Positions 1 to 17,236 of a stretch of DNA of 64,000 nt are shown here, piece by piece. The translations under genes were made by a program, and so were the position numbers. The notes under the pieces were generated by a model that made no database searches, was not told the DNA's origin, and worked only from the letters and a program-made list of their open reading frames with translations. How positions within the stretch are numbered: position 1 is the stretch's first letter; every line of letters starts with the position of its first letter. The stretch comes from Apus apus (taxonomy: Eukaryota > Chordata > Aves > Apodiformes > Apodidae), in contig NC_067294.1 of NCBI RefSeq assembly GCF_020740795.1, positions 1,488,001 through 1,552,000 on the forward strand. The letters are read 5' to 3'.

Positions 1-5914
<5,914 letters not shown>

Positions 5915-6354
5915 TCATGAAAAATCTGGACTCACAGGACATCGCTGGAAGCTGACACGACACCTGTACGAGCAGAAAACATGATGAACATCTTTAAAGT
6001 CGCGGCCAAGACTCCGCAGCTGTGGCTCAAGGAACAGAAGACATGAAGGCAAAACGGATTTGTTTTAAACGGAGAAGCCCGTCAGCCCCAGGTTAGAAGC
6101 ACCATGCTGCTTATGATTAAATCAGAGCCAAAGGCCAAGCACAAGCCTCGCCGGGCAACAGAAACCTGCTTCGTTCCTCCTCAGCCTCAGGCGCGCGCAT
6201 CCCCAGCGCCCCAAGGCCGCAGAGCCACCAGGGCTGCTTCCTTTTAAAAACCCGCTGCTGTCCAGCTTCCCGGCTGCCGGTTCCTCACGGAGCTGCCTTC
6301 AGGTCCGTGCGGGGCACCCGGGATCGCCCCTGTCGTGCCAGGCGGGGGCACAGG

Positions 6355-6530
6355 GCCCGCAGAGCCCGCAGAGCCCGCAGAGCCCGCAGAGCCCGCAGAG
6401 CCCGCAGGGGCCCGCAGAGCCCGCAGAGCCCGCAGGGGCCCGCAGAGCCCGCAGAGCCCGCAGGGCCCGCAGAGCCCGCAGAGCCCGCAGGGGCCCGCAG
6501 AGCCCGCAGAGCCCGCAGAGCCCGCAGCCG
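6355..6530. repeat. Short-period GC-rich tandem array (9-bp AGAGCCCGC-type units)
   Basis: About 170 bp made of repeated AGCCCGCAG units, periodically varied to AGGGGCCCGCAG, so a higher-order pattern of about 30-36 bp is overlaid on a 9-10 bp unit. Because the unit is a multiple of three over long stretches, all frames stay open and produce spurious proline/alanine/arginine-rich or glycine/leucine/cysteine-rich ORFs on both strands. The array lies in the CpG island upstream of RAD50. Confidence 0.9.
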
Positions 6531-6885
6531 CGGGGGCAGCCCGGCCGGGGCAGCCCGGCCCCTGCCGACCGACCGACCGGCGGGGTAAGCCCGGCCCCGG
6601 CCCGCCCGGGGAAACCGTGCATTTCCAACACGAACACGCGTCAGTTTCAGGTGTGTTTCCCAGGGCGGCAGGAGCGCTGCTGGCGCCGCCGCTCGCCCCG
6701 CAGGGCTCTCCCCACCTCCCCTGCCCCGCGCGGCCCGGCGGGGCCCGCAGGCGGGAAAGCGGCGGGAAGGGGCATTTCCTGCAGAAACCCCGGGGCGCGG
6801 GTGGGCAGCGGGACTTCCCCGCCCGCAGCCCCGCGCTGAGGCGGGGCTGGACGTTTTCCAGGGGCTGCGGGGGCGGCTCCCCCTG

Positions 6886-6965
6886 CCCTGCCCCGCACCG
6901 CCCCGCACCGCCGCCCCGCACCGCCCCGCCGCTCCGCACCGCCCCGCACCGCCGCCCCGCTCACC
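6886..6965. repeat. CCGCCCCGCAC low-complexity repeat
   Basis: Imperfect tandem repeats of CCGCACCGCC/CCGCCCCGCA occupy about 80 bp of the CpG island upstream of RAD50. They resemble clustered GC boxes but are simple enough to be slippage products. Confidence 0.75.
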
Positions 6966-7164
6966 GCCGCTCCCCGGCAGCCTCCGCGGCCGCCGCCACG
7001 CCCCGGCAGTGACGGGCCCCGCAGCCGGCGCTGGGGCTGGGCGGGCTCCGTGCTGCCTGGGGTATCGCCCCGTCTCCTTCGCTTCTCCGCTTCTGCCAAC
7101 CGGCCGTGTGGGGCGAGCGGGGAAAGGGGGCGGCGATGGGGAAACCCCGCTCCAGCTCTTCCCG

Positions 7165-7670
7165 CGGCCCCTCTCCTCATCCCCCAGCCCCTCATTCCCC
7201 AGCCCCTCATCCCCATGGCCCCTCTCCTCATCATCCCCCAGCCCCTCACCCCCCCAGCCCCTCTCCTCCTCATCCCCCAGCCCCTCATCCTCCTCATCCC
7301 CCAGCCCCTCATCCCCATGGCCCCTCTCCTCCTCATCCCCCAGCCCCTCATTCCCCAGCCCCTCACCCCCCCAGCCCCTCTCCTCCTCATCCCCCAGCCC
7401 CTCATCCCCCCAGCCCCTCATCCCCATGGCCCCTCTCCCCCTCATCCCCCAGCCTCTCATTCCCCAGCCCCTCATCCCCATGGCCCTTCTCCTCATCCCC
7501 ACAGCCCCTCTCCTCTTCATCCCCCAGCCCCTCATCCCCATGGCCCCTCTCCCCCTCATCCCCCAGCCCCTCATCCCCACAGCCCCTCTCCCCCTCATCC
7601 CCCAGCCCCTCATCCCCATCACTCCTCATCTCCCAGTCCCTTTCTTCTACCCCAACCTCTCCCACCTGCC
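7165..7670. repeat. Pyrimidine-rich minisatellite (CCCCAGCCCCTCATCC-type units)
   Basis: About 500 bp of near-pure C/T on the plus strand, built from a roughly 15-bp unit CCCCAGCCCCTCATC mixed with CCATGGCCCCTCTCCTCCTC units. It produces long spurious ORFs on both strands (proline/serine/histidine-rich on plus, MRGWGMRGRG-like on minus), which I do not regard as genes. The array lies between the RAD50 promoter island and the cytokine genes. Confidence 0.92.
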
Positions 7671-8081
7671 CTGTCCTACAAACAACTAATGGCACCCGGC
7701 TATTCCCCCCCCAACGCTGAAGAATCATCAGCACTTTTATTAAAAACACAAAACAATTGTAAAATAAAAAATTCAGAGTGTTTTCAAAGAAGGCTTCCCT
7801 CCTGCTGCCCCGGCTTGGTGCCCCCCACAGCACTGGTACAGCAGCTATGGTGGTGGAAAACTGCAGCTGGCCCCTGCTCCAGCCCTCACCCCAGGGCTTG
7901 CTTGAAGACAGACCCCCCAGCCCTGTCATCAAGCAGAGCCGAGTGATACTGGGTCGTCCCACAGACAAGCCCCCTTTTTCCAACAGTCCAGTTAAGTCAA
8001 GAGCAGACCTGGGGGTAATTGAGTTGGGGGGGAGTCTGAGGCAGTGCTGCTGAACCCTGCTTTTAAAGGGTATCCGTGGAT

Positions 8082-8210
8082 CCCCGCAGCAATCCAGCCG
8101 GGTGCTGGTGGCTCAGGATCTGCAGATCCCTGCAGCAATCCAGCTGGGTGCTGGTGGCTCAGGATCTGCAGATCCCTGCAGCAATCCAGCCGGGTGCTGG
8201 TGGCTCAGGA
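8082..8210. repeat. 46-bp tandem repeat, about 2.8 copies
   Basis: The unit begins CCCTGCAGCAATCCAGC and ends GGCTCAGGATCTGCAGAT. Copies start at 8082, 8128 and 8174, and the last copy is truncated at CTCAGGA. Copies differ at only one or two bases, which indicates recent duplication. Confidence 0.93.
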
Positions 8211-9944
8211 AATCACGTCCCAGATGTTGGTTGGGTGTTCACTCATTCTGCCCGTTTGGTGCTGTTGAATCAGAGCCAGCAGGGGCTTGACAACCAGCCT
8301 CCACAAAGGTGGGCTGGAGCTGCACAGCTCCCTGCAGCAGTGCCAGCCCTGCTAGTAACTGTGCTTGAGTAATTCCAGCAGCAGCCTGACTCCTCGGGCT
8401 GTGGGTGAGCGGTGCCTCCCCGTGACGCTGTCGGCAGGGTCAGTGTGATGCATCCCTCTCTCACAGTCACGGATGAGAGTCAGGAAATGGTTTACAAGTC
8501 TGAGGTGTTAAAGCGATTGGGTAATTCACCTTCCTTAGTAGGAAACCTAGACTACAGACTGCAGAAATTCCACATCAATCTCGTTGTGTTCAGTGGAGGA
8601 GGAGGATAAAGTGTAGTCATATATCTGATTGTGGGATTGCTCCATTTACGTTTAATTGGGGGGGGAAGTTTATTTCAAATCTATATAAAAAATAGTGAAA
8701 GAAGTAGTGTAATCAATGGGTAATATCCATGCCCACTATTGGATATAATGACAGAAACTGTGCTGCAAGAGCTGTTTTTCCTACCAGGGTTCACTACAGT
8801 AAGGAAGTAAAAGTTCAAATCACTTTAAAATGTGTAAGTTATTTCTTACTCTGAAAAAAAGAAAATAAATTAGGGACCATAGGTACCAATTTTCTCCCAC
8901 ATCCATTGCCAGAAGCAATTATTCCTCTTTGCTTGCGACACCCCTGTTCATCTTCCAGTTAGAAAAGAAGTTCAACTGGAACAAAATTTTAAAAAAAGCC
9001 AGAAGACTGCCCCTTCCTCCCTCCTCTGGCTGACTGCAGGGCCACGCTGCCAGCTGCAGATGCCATGAACACCCTCAGCTCTTCCTGGCAGTCCATGACC
9101 CAGCAGGAGCCATCTCAAGCTCACCTGCAGGTAAAGGGGGCGAGCTGCCAGCCTGGGGAATCTAATTTGCCTTCACTTTCACCCAACTCTGAAACTGTTT
9201 AATAACACCAGCATATTTTAGTGTTTGTTGTTCTTCCTCTGCAAAGGGAAACAAAGAGGCCCATCCTGTGTCAGGTCAAGCTCATGGCAAGGTAACAGAG
9301 GGAATCTTTGGAAAACAGCCCGGTGTACTCCATCTCAGCATCATCTGTAGTTAAAATAAGTGGCCTATCAGTGCTAGGTGAAGTCAGCCTGGACCTTATC
9401 AGAAGCTGGCAGCCAGCAGACGGTTTTGTGGCTTACAATTCAGGCTTTCTCTGTGGTCGTAGCCTGATGATAATCCTACCTTTTGTGTGTGAAAAAGGTT
9501 CACAGAACCTAAGCTATGGCCACTGCAGATCTTGAGACAAGGAGAGGTTGGTATTCACTGGGATGTTACTGGCACAGCAGGCATAAGAATGTTGCCAAAG
9601 GCAAAGATAAAAAGTTATATCCATCTTTCAGAAGCAAATACAGCTCCTCTAGACAGATGATAGTAGATTATGCTCCATTTGTGCTCCATTTTGTAGCTGC
9701 CTCCTTACAGCTGTTCAGGAGCACAGAGCCACAGTATCTGTTGTTGCTGCTTTCTTCATGGCAGTGCTTTTCCATTTTCCTTTTGGATGCTACACATCTT
9801 CTCCCTCTGCAATCCCTCTGACCTCTGGAATATTCTTCAAAAGTCATTGATTAGGAGACTTGGTGTTATTTCTGGTAAGAGTTTTCAGTTTCACACACTC
9901 CTTTCCCACCAATATGAAAGCTAGTCTCTAAATCAGTGTTTACA

Positions 9945-10372
9945 GAATCCTAGAATGGTGAGGGTCGGAAGGGACCTTAAAGATCATCAAGTTCTAAGAC
10001 CCCTGTTACAAGCAGGGACACCTCCCACCAGACCAGGCTGCACAAGCCTCATCCAACCTGCCCTTGAACACCCCCAGGGATGGGGCTTCCACAACATCCC
10101 TGGGCAACATCTTCCACAACATCCCTGGGCAACATCTTCCACCACCTTCCTACCCTCATGGTGAAGAACTTCTTCCTGATGTCTAACCTAAATCTCCCCT
10201 CTTTCAGTTTAAAACCATTCCCCCTTGTCCAATCACTGCCCTCTCTGGTGAAAAGTCCCTTCCCAGCTTTCCTGGAGCCCCTTCAGGCACTGGAAGGTGC
10301 TCTCAGGTCTCCCTGGAGCCTTCTCTTCTCCAGGCTGAACACCCCTCTGACTGTATGAACTGTATGAAATCA
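9945..10372 (-). mobile_element. CR1 LINE 3' end, minus strand
   Basis: The plus strand begins with a diverged AGAATCCTAGAATGG and then GGAAGGGACCTTAAAGATCATC, the reverse complement of the CR1 3' terminus. It continues for about 430 bp through GGGGCTTCCACAACATCCCTGG, CCTAAATCTCCCC and TTCTCCAGGCTGAACACCCC, all typical of the CR1 3'UTR region. It contains a local 25-bp duplication (CTTCCACAACATCCCTGGGC unit) at about 10088-10140. Confidence 0.9.
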
Positions 10373-11705
10373 CTGACTGTATGAATGTGAAAGGCTGAGG
10401 AGCAGAAGGGACTACCTGAGTCACTGATTCCAATCCCTTGCAACGTTTCTTTTCATGTCATCCCTTCTAGAAATTGTTCAATGCTCCTTTATAAAGCGGG
10501 CTGGAACATTACATAGAAGAACAACTAACAGTTACAAACTTGTATTTCCAGCCTGATTTCCTGGTGGCTGGAGCATTCCTTGTTTGAATTTGTCTGAACA
10601 TTGTCCTGCATCTAAGACACCTTCTCCCTGCTCTCATTTCCCAATCTCTTTATAGACTGCACATATTCTCAGCTTTCATTTTCCCAGATAATCAGGCCAA
10701 GCTCTCCACTGTCTGAGTTCTTTGCCCAACTAATCAACATTGCTAATGACAGTAGGGCAGAAACTACATCTTGAGGCCATTTGTTAGGCTGAAGTAGGTA
10801 GGTAATGACTTTCACTTTCAACACACTTACCATAGTCCAGCAAACTATTAATCTGCCTTCATGTTTTCACATCTTCTCCAGATTAATCAATACATTATTA
10901 ATCATCAATGAATGATCATCATCTTCCAACATTAGCCATTCTATGATCATTAATCTATACACTATTGTTTGATGCAGTGCTTTACCAAACCCAAGTCCTA
11001 GGGTCCCTGTCTTACAGGATGAACTCTTCTCAAACAAGGATATCTGGTCACTCTAGCATGACCCATCGACAGCAAACAAGGTTGTGTTTTGTCTTACTCT
11101 ACCATTCATTTCTATGTGTTTAACATGTTTCTTTCCAAGCTTGTTCTGAAGGCCAACCAGTCAGGAGAGCCAACCTTCACAAGTTCAAGCTGCTTTTGAT
11201 TTGTCACTTAATGCACTACTTCATAGAGAACTGAGGGTGTAAATATTATAATCTCCTGATTTGCACACTTAGCTGTGCTCCAAGCCAGGCCTGGAGGAAT
11301 GCCATGGGTGCTCCATTGTCTCCCCAGGAGCTGCTGGCCCAGACAAATCATGGTGTCTTCCTTCTCATTTCTTGGCAATCTACCCCGTGGTTTCAGAGGC
11401 TGCTCCTCACTCACTGCACTGCATATCTTGCACTATCTCGTATCAATATTTTTTCTCTGACTGCCCACCCACCCTTGACACTCTTTTAACCACTATGATG
11501 TCTTCACTTACTTGTTTTTTTTTAGTTCTTACCTACTGCCAGTTCTGATTTCCCTCTACCTTACAGGATAAGCAGGGACACAAAGCCTGACAAATAAGGT
11601 ACTTGCACTCAGCTGGGATGGAACCTTACCCATCGATCTCACCTGTCTCTGCTGTGGTTGGATGCATAGGATTCCACTGGGAGACACTTCTCCTAGGTCG
11701 CTGAA

Positions 11706-11802
11706 TGGGTAAGTTAAGTTATGGTAGGGGGAGTTAGGTTATGGCTGGACTTGATGATCTTCAAGGTCCCTTCCAACCAGGATGATTCTATATGATTCTA
11801 TA
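11706..11802 (+). mobile_element. Short CR1-like 3' end, plus strand
   Basis: About 95 bp ending GGACTTGATGATCTTCAAGG, TCCCTTCCAACC and two ATTCTATA-type octamers (GATGATTCTATATGATTCTATAC). These terminal octamer repeats are the hallmark of CR1 3' ends. Only the extreme 3' end is present. Confidence 0.75.
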
Positions 11803-13617
11803 CATTTTTTCCAGCCTACTCCCACATACCTCTCCTAAGGTCACAACTCTTTCTTTATTCAAATTCTGCAGGATTCATTGATACTGTCATACAAAGACCT
11901 GTCATGGCTCCATCTGTGGATGATGGACAGAAATTTTCCATTATTAAAAGTCATTTGTATCTTGTTCCTCTCCCAAATGATAGGTGTGATGGGTTTGGGG
12001 CAGAATTTTTCATGATTCCAAAAATGTCTACGACACTGTTGGTGATTCAGGTGCTGGGGACAGCCCCAGAACATTAAGTAATTGACCAATATAGCAAGAA
12101 TAAACATATACTCCTTTAATTATGTTAAATATATAAGAATATAAACTCTATTAGCATATGATACAATAGACATGATAATATCTATTTTAAAAATAGATTT
12201 TCATACATATTTTTAGTGCTAACATCTAGTAATTTTTAATAAAACTACCAGTATTTGTGAAACATAACAAAATGCTTGCTTTCCATCCACCCTGTGGGAA
12301 TGGGAATCCTTCCACAAGATCTGCTGTTCTTCTGCCTAGTTCATCATAGACACTTTTATCCCTCTCCCTCTACGAAAGAGCAGCCAAACCAGGTCAGACA
12401 AAAGTCCATCTTGCTCAGTGTCCTGTGGGTAAGAGCTGTCAAATGCTGATTTCTACAAAGGAATGTGAGTATATGTTGTGTTATTCCCCTCATGCTCTTC
12501 CAGGATCCAAGCATTCTCAGCTGGGTGCCTGTTGTGTTCCTTTGGATGTGCTCTGACAATAAGATGCTCTATGTGTTGAAACCTTTTTTTCGGGAGCTTT
12601 TCAGTTAGGATCAACAAGTCCTTTCAAGAGGGGATTTTTAACCCCTAGTTATACTTCTCTTGCTGAATTTTAGGACATGAATAGAAATTTTAATCTCAAA
12701 AATACAAGTAAAAGTGAGTTTAGCAGTGTTTTCACACTCACATCCGTTCATGAAATTACATATCAAGAAACTAATGACTTGATGTGAACAAGGCCTCCTT
12801 TGTCTCGGTGCCTCTCCAGCAGGTAGCTATGGAAAACCAGATGACTTTACTCACATTGTTGAGTGATTTGTCAAATTTTGCTGGAAAATTGTAACCTTTT
12901 AATGAGTGACTGTTGCCCTCTCACAAGCGCTTGCCAAGCATCTGACAGTAGTTTTTAGCCATTGACCCACACTCAGTGCTTTCGGTACATTGAATTTTTC
13001 CACTAATGTTGAAGGACTTCTTTAAATTCAAAGAAGGTTGTTCAGTTGATGCAATTTCTACCGTTACTATCTTTTAACTTTTGGCTGTTGCTGATTCAAC
13101 CCGTGCTTGTCCCAGGGATGTGTTCTGTGCTGCACGTCACAGAACAGCGAGAGTGAAGGAGGAAACTTAACGAACAAAAACTGGTTCAGTGGTGTTTTGG
13201 TCCATCTACGTCTAAGAATTTGTTATTATTTTTTACTATACCTAGACCTGCAGTTTCTGTTAGAAAATCCTGTTGAACAAAGAATGTCCTATTACTGAGT
13301 GGAACGCAAGAACTACTGAGGTTTCCAGATCCCCATTGATCTGATTATGTGCTGCAAAAGTAAGACTAGAACCACAAAGACATGTGTTATACAAGGATAC
13401 TCCTATTTCCTGTGATGAGATTTTGGTATCGTGTAAGAATGTGACATCTCTTATCTACAAGGTATTTTCCCCTTATTTGATGTCAGAGGGAAGGAAACCC
13501 CCAACCTGTCCCCACTGAGGCATCCCACAGTGCCTTTAAGAATTCACACCATGTTCTTGTGCCTTCTCCCAGATGAGAAAACTTTCCCTTCGATTTAATA
13601 TTCAAGGTGTGCATGGG

Positions 13618-13627
13618 TATATATATA
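13618..13627 (+). promoter_or_regulatory. TATA box of the IL5-like cytokine gene
   Basis: TATATATATA followed by GGC, 57 nt before the end of the ATG-proximal leader. Initiation about 30 bp downstream (near 13648) would leave a leader of about 35 nt, a length typical of short-chain helical cytokine genes. The open frame from the ATG at 13573 runs through this TATA box, so that upstream ATG is unlikely to be in the mRNA. Confidence 0.75.
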
Positions 13628-13683
13628 GGCAGCGTGTGGCATTAGAAAGGCATAAATCAAACCTGGTTGTCCTGGGAGCAAAA

Positions 13684-15889
13684 ATGCTGTTGCTGTACAT
13701 CTTCTTGATCAGCTGCTGCTTCTCTGGCTTGATGGGCAGTGCAACAGAAGAATTTCAAGCCAACTTCAAGGATCTGCTGGCGGCTCTAGCAAAGGAGGAG
13801 GTAGGTTATTGGTTTTTCTTCTTCATTTTCTACAGTTCTTTTGATGGAAATATGAAATCAAGTCTGGGCTAGTTTCAGCTCTAGTTTGCATGCCCTGTGT
13901 TTGGTTTGTCACACTTGGGCTGCATGTCAGCTCTCCTCAGAAGCTGGTGCTGCAATTGTTTCCCCAAAGGAAGTTCAGAAATAGAAAACCTGATGAAGAC
14001 GATATGTAGTTAGAGGTGCTTAATCAGGTGCCAGTCACTTAGAAGAGAAATACCTTCTAACATCATTTTCTTTCTTAAAATTTTAGGTCTTTCTTCCAAT
14101 ACCTGCTGGGAAATTTCAGGTAAGACTTTTAGACGTTCTTTATTACTGCTGCTGTTAATAAGTTGCAAAAGGATGATGGTTTCTAGCAGACCTTGAGAGA
14201 GAGTGAGACTGCTAAAAAAGACCGAATCTCACAAAAAGGGAATGCAGGTGCTAACAATATGTTCAGGAGCTGATCCCTCAAGCTCAGTCAATTTCCTTGT
14301 ATGCAAAAAGTTATGGAAATGAATAACTAATTCTGAGAGCAAGGTCTCTGAGGCTTGGTTCTGCTCCTGCTGGAGGCAATCTCAGGAGCTCTCACAGTGA
14401 GCTGAATGCTGAGGCTGTTCTCAGCATCGCTATTATGAGGTGCAGACCCTGGCTGTGACCTGCTGTCATTTTAGAGCAGAAGGTGATGAAAACAGTTAAT
14501 ACTGGAAACGTTAAAGTGTTCTTACCTCCTGGAAAAGAGATCAGTTTGGTGTTATAAAGCACAATGGGGTTTGTTTCCAAAGGAAACAATTTGCAGACAT
14601 GTCAAGTTATCACACCCAGCCTTGTTGATCAGTGGTTTGCAGCCTGTGGTCTGCTGAGCTCTCTGGCTGAAAAAAGGTTCATGAAAAACAACTGAGAGGC
14701 AGCCTGTTGTTGGGAGACTTTCTCTGTAGAGGAAAAAAAAAAAGATGAGATATTTAGAGTTTTCAACTTTAAACAAGGTGAGGAGAAGCACTTTATAGAA
14801 AACAGTGCTGTGCTTCTGCCCTTCTGCACAGAGACGGTAGAAGCTGCAGCCCCAAGGAATCTTATTCCTATTTTACAGTTCTTTTCCCTGTTTCTCCTGT
14901 ATGATGATTTCTTTTTCCTCTCCTGCTGTAGATTTTAATCAAATCTAAGAAAATATAGGAAAGTTCCCCTTTCCCTAATTCTAGAGAAACAGAATCGACA
15001 GTAGGTGATTTTGCTTTCTGCTGTGCATGTAGTCAGTTATTGAATTTAATGGAAGATAAAATGTAACTTCTTTGGCAGAATATAATTTTGCTGTTGTTCT
15101 ATATATATGTTTTCAGTGCAACCTTGTTCCCTGTCACCTTGAAAAGACCATACAATGGCTGAAAAATCACTTTAAGAATGGTCAAATGAGAAAACCCCTT
15201 TCTCTGATGGAGAAAAACAAGGACCGCATCGTATCAGCTTTAAATACAGATCCTACGGTAAGTTTCTCCTCAGTTATTTCTAGTGATTAGGTAAAAATAT
15301 GATATTGCTGTCAAAGGACTGCTCCTTTGTTTTAAAAACAGATTAACTTAAGCAACTCAGAATCCTGGTCAACTAAAGTCAATAGCAAAATATTGATACT
15401 ATCTCTGTTCACTCTTAATTCTGCACTGTTGGGCATTACAGCTGCCACTCAACAATAGGTTTATACAAACACTTGCCTGGATCCTGGGTGGACACTTCAT
15501 GGAGCCTGGATGGAAGCTGCAGGTTTCTAAAAGATGCATCAACCTTAGATGAATCCTGGCCTTGCCATCAAGACCAATAAGGAAAGGCCCTGAGCTCCAT
15601 CTCAGTGAGCAAAGTCACCAGCAGGAAGCTTTCCTGATTCTCAAACATCTTCTCTCCGCTGATTCATGAAGTTTAAATTCCTCCTGGCTAAACCTCTCCT
15701 TGAACAACCACCAACAGCTCCTCAGCAATGTACTCTTCTTATTCTCACCCTAATTACCACTATTACCTGTTGTTATTATTATTCCAGAAACCCAAGGAAG
15801 TGAGTGTCTGTCCAGAGGTGGTGAAGTCCTCACGCGAGGCCCGGAGGTCCTACAGGAGGTTCTTCCAAAAGCTGCAGGAGAAGTGCTAG
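13684..15889 (+). CDS. KK34: IL5-like short-chain helical cytokine (KK34 type), 130 aa, four exons
   Basis: Likely a secreted four-helix cytokine of the IL-5 family. Exons: 13684-13800, 14087-14119, 15117-15257 and 15788-15889, all phase 0 with GT/AG borders, giving 39+11+47+33 = 130 residues. Residues 1-19 form a signal peptide (MLLLYIFLISCCFSGLMGS). The 33-nt exon 2 encodes VFLPIPAGKFQ, which resembles the short IL-5 beta-strand exon (IPVP-like). The predicted mature protein has Cys at about 51, 56, 105 and 130, the last being the C-terminal residue. The start ATG has A at -3 and lies just downstream of the TATA box. Position between RAD50 and IL5, same strand as IL5, and matching exon sizes support a tandem IL5 paralogue. 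In chicken this slot holds the transcript named KK34; the name rests on synteny and family resemblance, not on a search. It could instead be a lineage-specific IL5 duplicate. No frame breaks. Confidence 0.8.
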
Positions 15890-16029
15890 AAGCTCTGCCC
15901 CAGGGTGCTGGTGGCCCCATGAGGTGGAGACCTCTGCTCCCCAACACTAGTGCCAATTCTGATGGAACACTGCAAAGCTGCCACGGAGGGACAGCACGAC
16001 AGGAATGTTTTATAGATGTATTATCAGAT

Positions 16030-16071
16030 ATTTATGTCTCATCACAGGTTTTCACGTATTTATTTTATTTA
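16030..16071 (+). promoter_or_regulatory. AU-rich element in the IL5-like cytokine 3'UTR
   Basis: Three ATTTA pentamers at 16030-16034, 16058-16062 and 16067-16071, within a very A/T-rich stretch about 140-180 nt after the stop codon. Such clusters are typical of short-lived cytokine mRNAs. They support expression of the upstream ORF as a regulated cytokine transcript. Confidence 0.7.
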
Positions 16072-16208
16072 TAGAGAGCTTTTCTATTTGTACAGAGTCC
16101 TTCTGTTCAAAGTGATAATGAGTATAAATAATATAAAATAACTTAACATTATTAATTTTTATTGAGGGGTTTGTGTACTATAATAATTAGAGTGTATGTC
16201 AAGGCTTG

Positions 16209-16214
16209 AATAAA
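16209..16214 (+). terminator. Poly(A) signal of the IL5-like cytokine gene
   Basis: AATAAA in GGCTTGAATAAAACTATGTG, 320 nt after the stop codon at 15889 and downstream of the AU-rich element. This gives a predicted 3'UTR of about 340 nt. Confidence 0.7.
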
Positions 16215-16647
16215 ACTATGTGAGTGAAATTTAAAAAATACAGACTAAAAGGCAGATCCAGTGATGTGCTCTCCTGCAGCCACTTGCAAAACTGACAGAA
16301 TGTTTATATTCTGAAGGCAGGAGAGAAAAAATGAGAAAGGGCTATCATTAAGTCAGAAATAATTGTGTTTTCATGACATCCTATGACATAATTGCAGTGC
16401 AGGATGCCTGCAGGCTATTAATTTTTTATTATTATTTTATTAATATTGACAGCAAATAATATTTATTTTACTGTTACTCTGGATTTATTCTCAGCCCATG
16501 CTATCTTCCAACTCTGGAGCAAAGAGTGAGGAATATGTCTTTGTGGGCTCAGTGGCAGCCCAAAATGAGACCCTGAGGGTCATTGCTGTGGAAATATGGC
16601 AAAGATAATTGTACCAGTAGATGTAACAGTGGTAGCAAAGGTTGGCT

Positions 16648-16800
16648 GGTTTGGAATTATGGAATAGTTTGGGTTGGAAGGGACCTTAAAGATCATCTAG
16701 TTCCATCCTCCCTGCCATGGGCAGGGACACCTCCCACCAGTCCAGGTTTCTCCAATTCCCATCCAACCTGCCCTTCAACACTTTCAGGGATTAGGCTGGA
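16648..16800 (-). mobile_element. CR1 LINE 3' end, minus strand
   Basis: The plus strand reads TTGGGTTGGAAGGGACCTTA, AAGATCATCTAGTTCCATCC, CCATGGGCAGGGACACCTCC and CATCCAACCTGCCCTTCAAC in order, the reverse complement of the CR1 3' end. About 150 bp is retained. Confidence 0.92.
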
Positions 16801-17081
16801 TTTAGTTTTTTCCTTGGGACTGCCTTAAGTCATATTTTTCATGAAGTGAAGAATGTATTTGTGAGTTACTCTTCCTAAATAAAGAGATTGTCTTTTTCTA
16901 GAATCTCAAGTGTCAAAGGAAAAGGACCCCTTTGCTAAGGTGTGGAAGTATACCTTGGTTTCCAGATTAAATGGGGGGCATGAAGTAGATTGAGGACACA
17001 CCCAGCTAGGTGTTGAGGTTCAAGTTAAAGGAATTTGGCATTGATGTCTTTTTGGGAAGTCATAGTCCCTCACCAATGAAA

Positions 17082-17236
17082 TAACAGAATCATGGAATGG
17101 TTTGGATTGGAAGGGACCTTAAAGACCATCCAGTTCCAACCCCCCTGCATGGGCAGGGACACCTCCCACTTAGACTAAGTTGCTCCAAGGCCCATCCAAC
17201 CTGGCCTGGAACACTTCCAGGGATGGGACATCCCAT
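17082..17236 (-). mobile_element. CR1 LINE 3' end, minus strand
   Basis: The plus strand begins ACAGAATCATGGAATGGTTT and runs through GGAAGGGACCTTAAAGACCA, ATGGGCAGGGACACCTCCCA and CCATCCAACCTGGCCTGGAA. It is the same orientation and length class as the copy at 16.65 kb, from which it lies about 430 bp away. Confidence 0.92.

Larger units (their letters stand above)
7671..13560. other. RAD50-cytokine intergenic region without a recognised gene
   Basis: About 5.9 kb between the minisatellite and the first cytokine promoter. I see a 46-bp tandem repeat, two CR1 copies and otherwise AT-rich unique sequence. No ORF here has a recognisable family match, and none is flanked by a convincing set of splice sites. 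The region separates the divergent RAD50 (minus) and cytokine (plus) genes, so any regulatory elements could act on either side. Confidence 0.6.

Noticed and set aside
6285-7622. Minus-strand open frame of 445 codons (MRGWGMRGRG-type repeats) and overlapping plus-strand proline-rich frames
   Set aside because: They are open only because tandem repeats lack stop codons in several frames at once. There is no unique domain, and they overlap the likely RAD50 promoter.
13573-13683. Upstream in-frame ATG at 13573 extending the IL5-like protein by 37 residues
   Set aside because: The extension spans the TATA box, so it lies before the likely start of transcription. The ATG at 13684 begins directly with a signal peptide.
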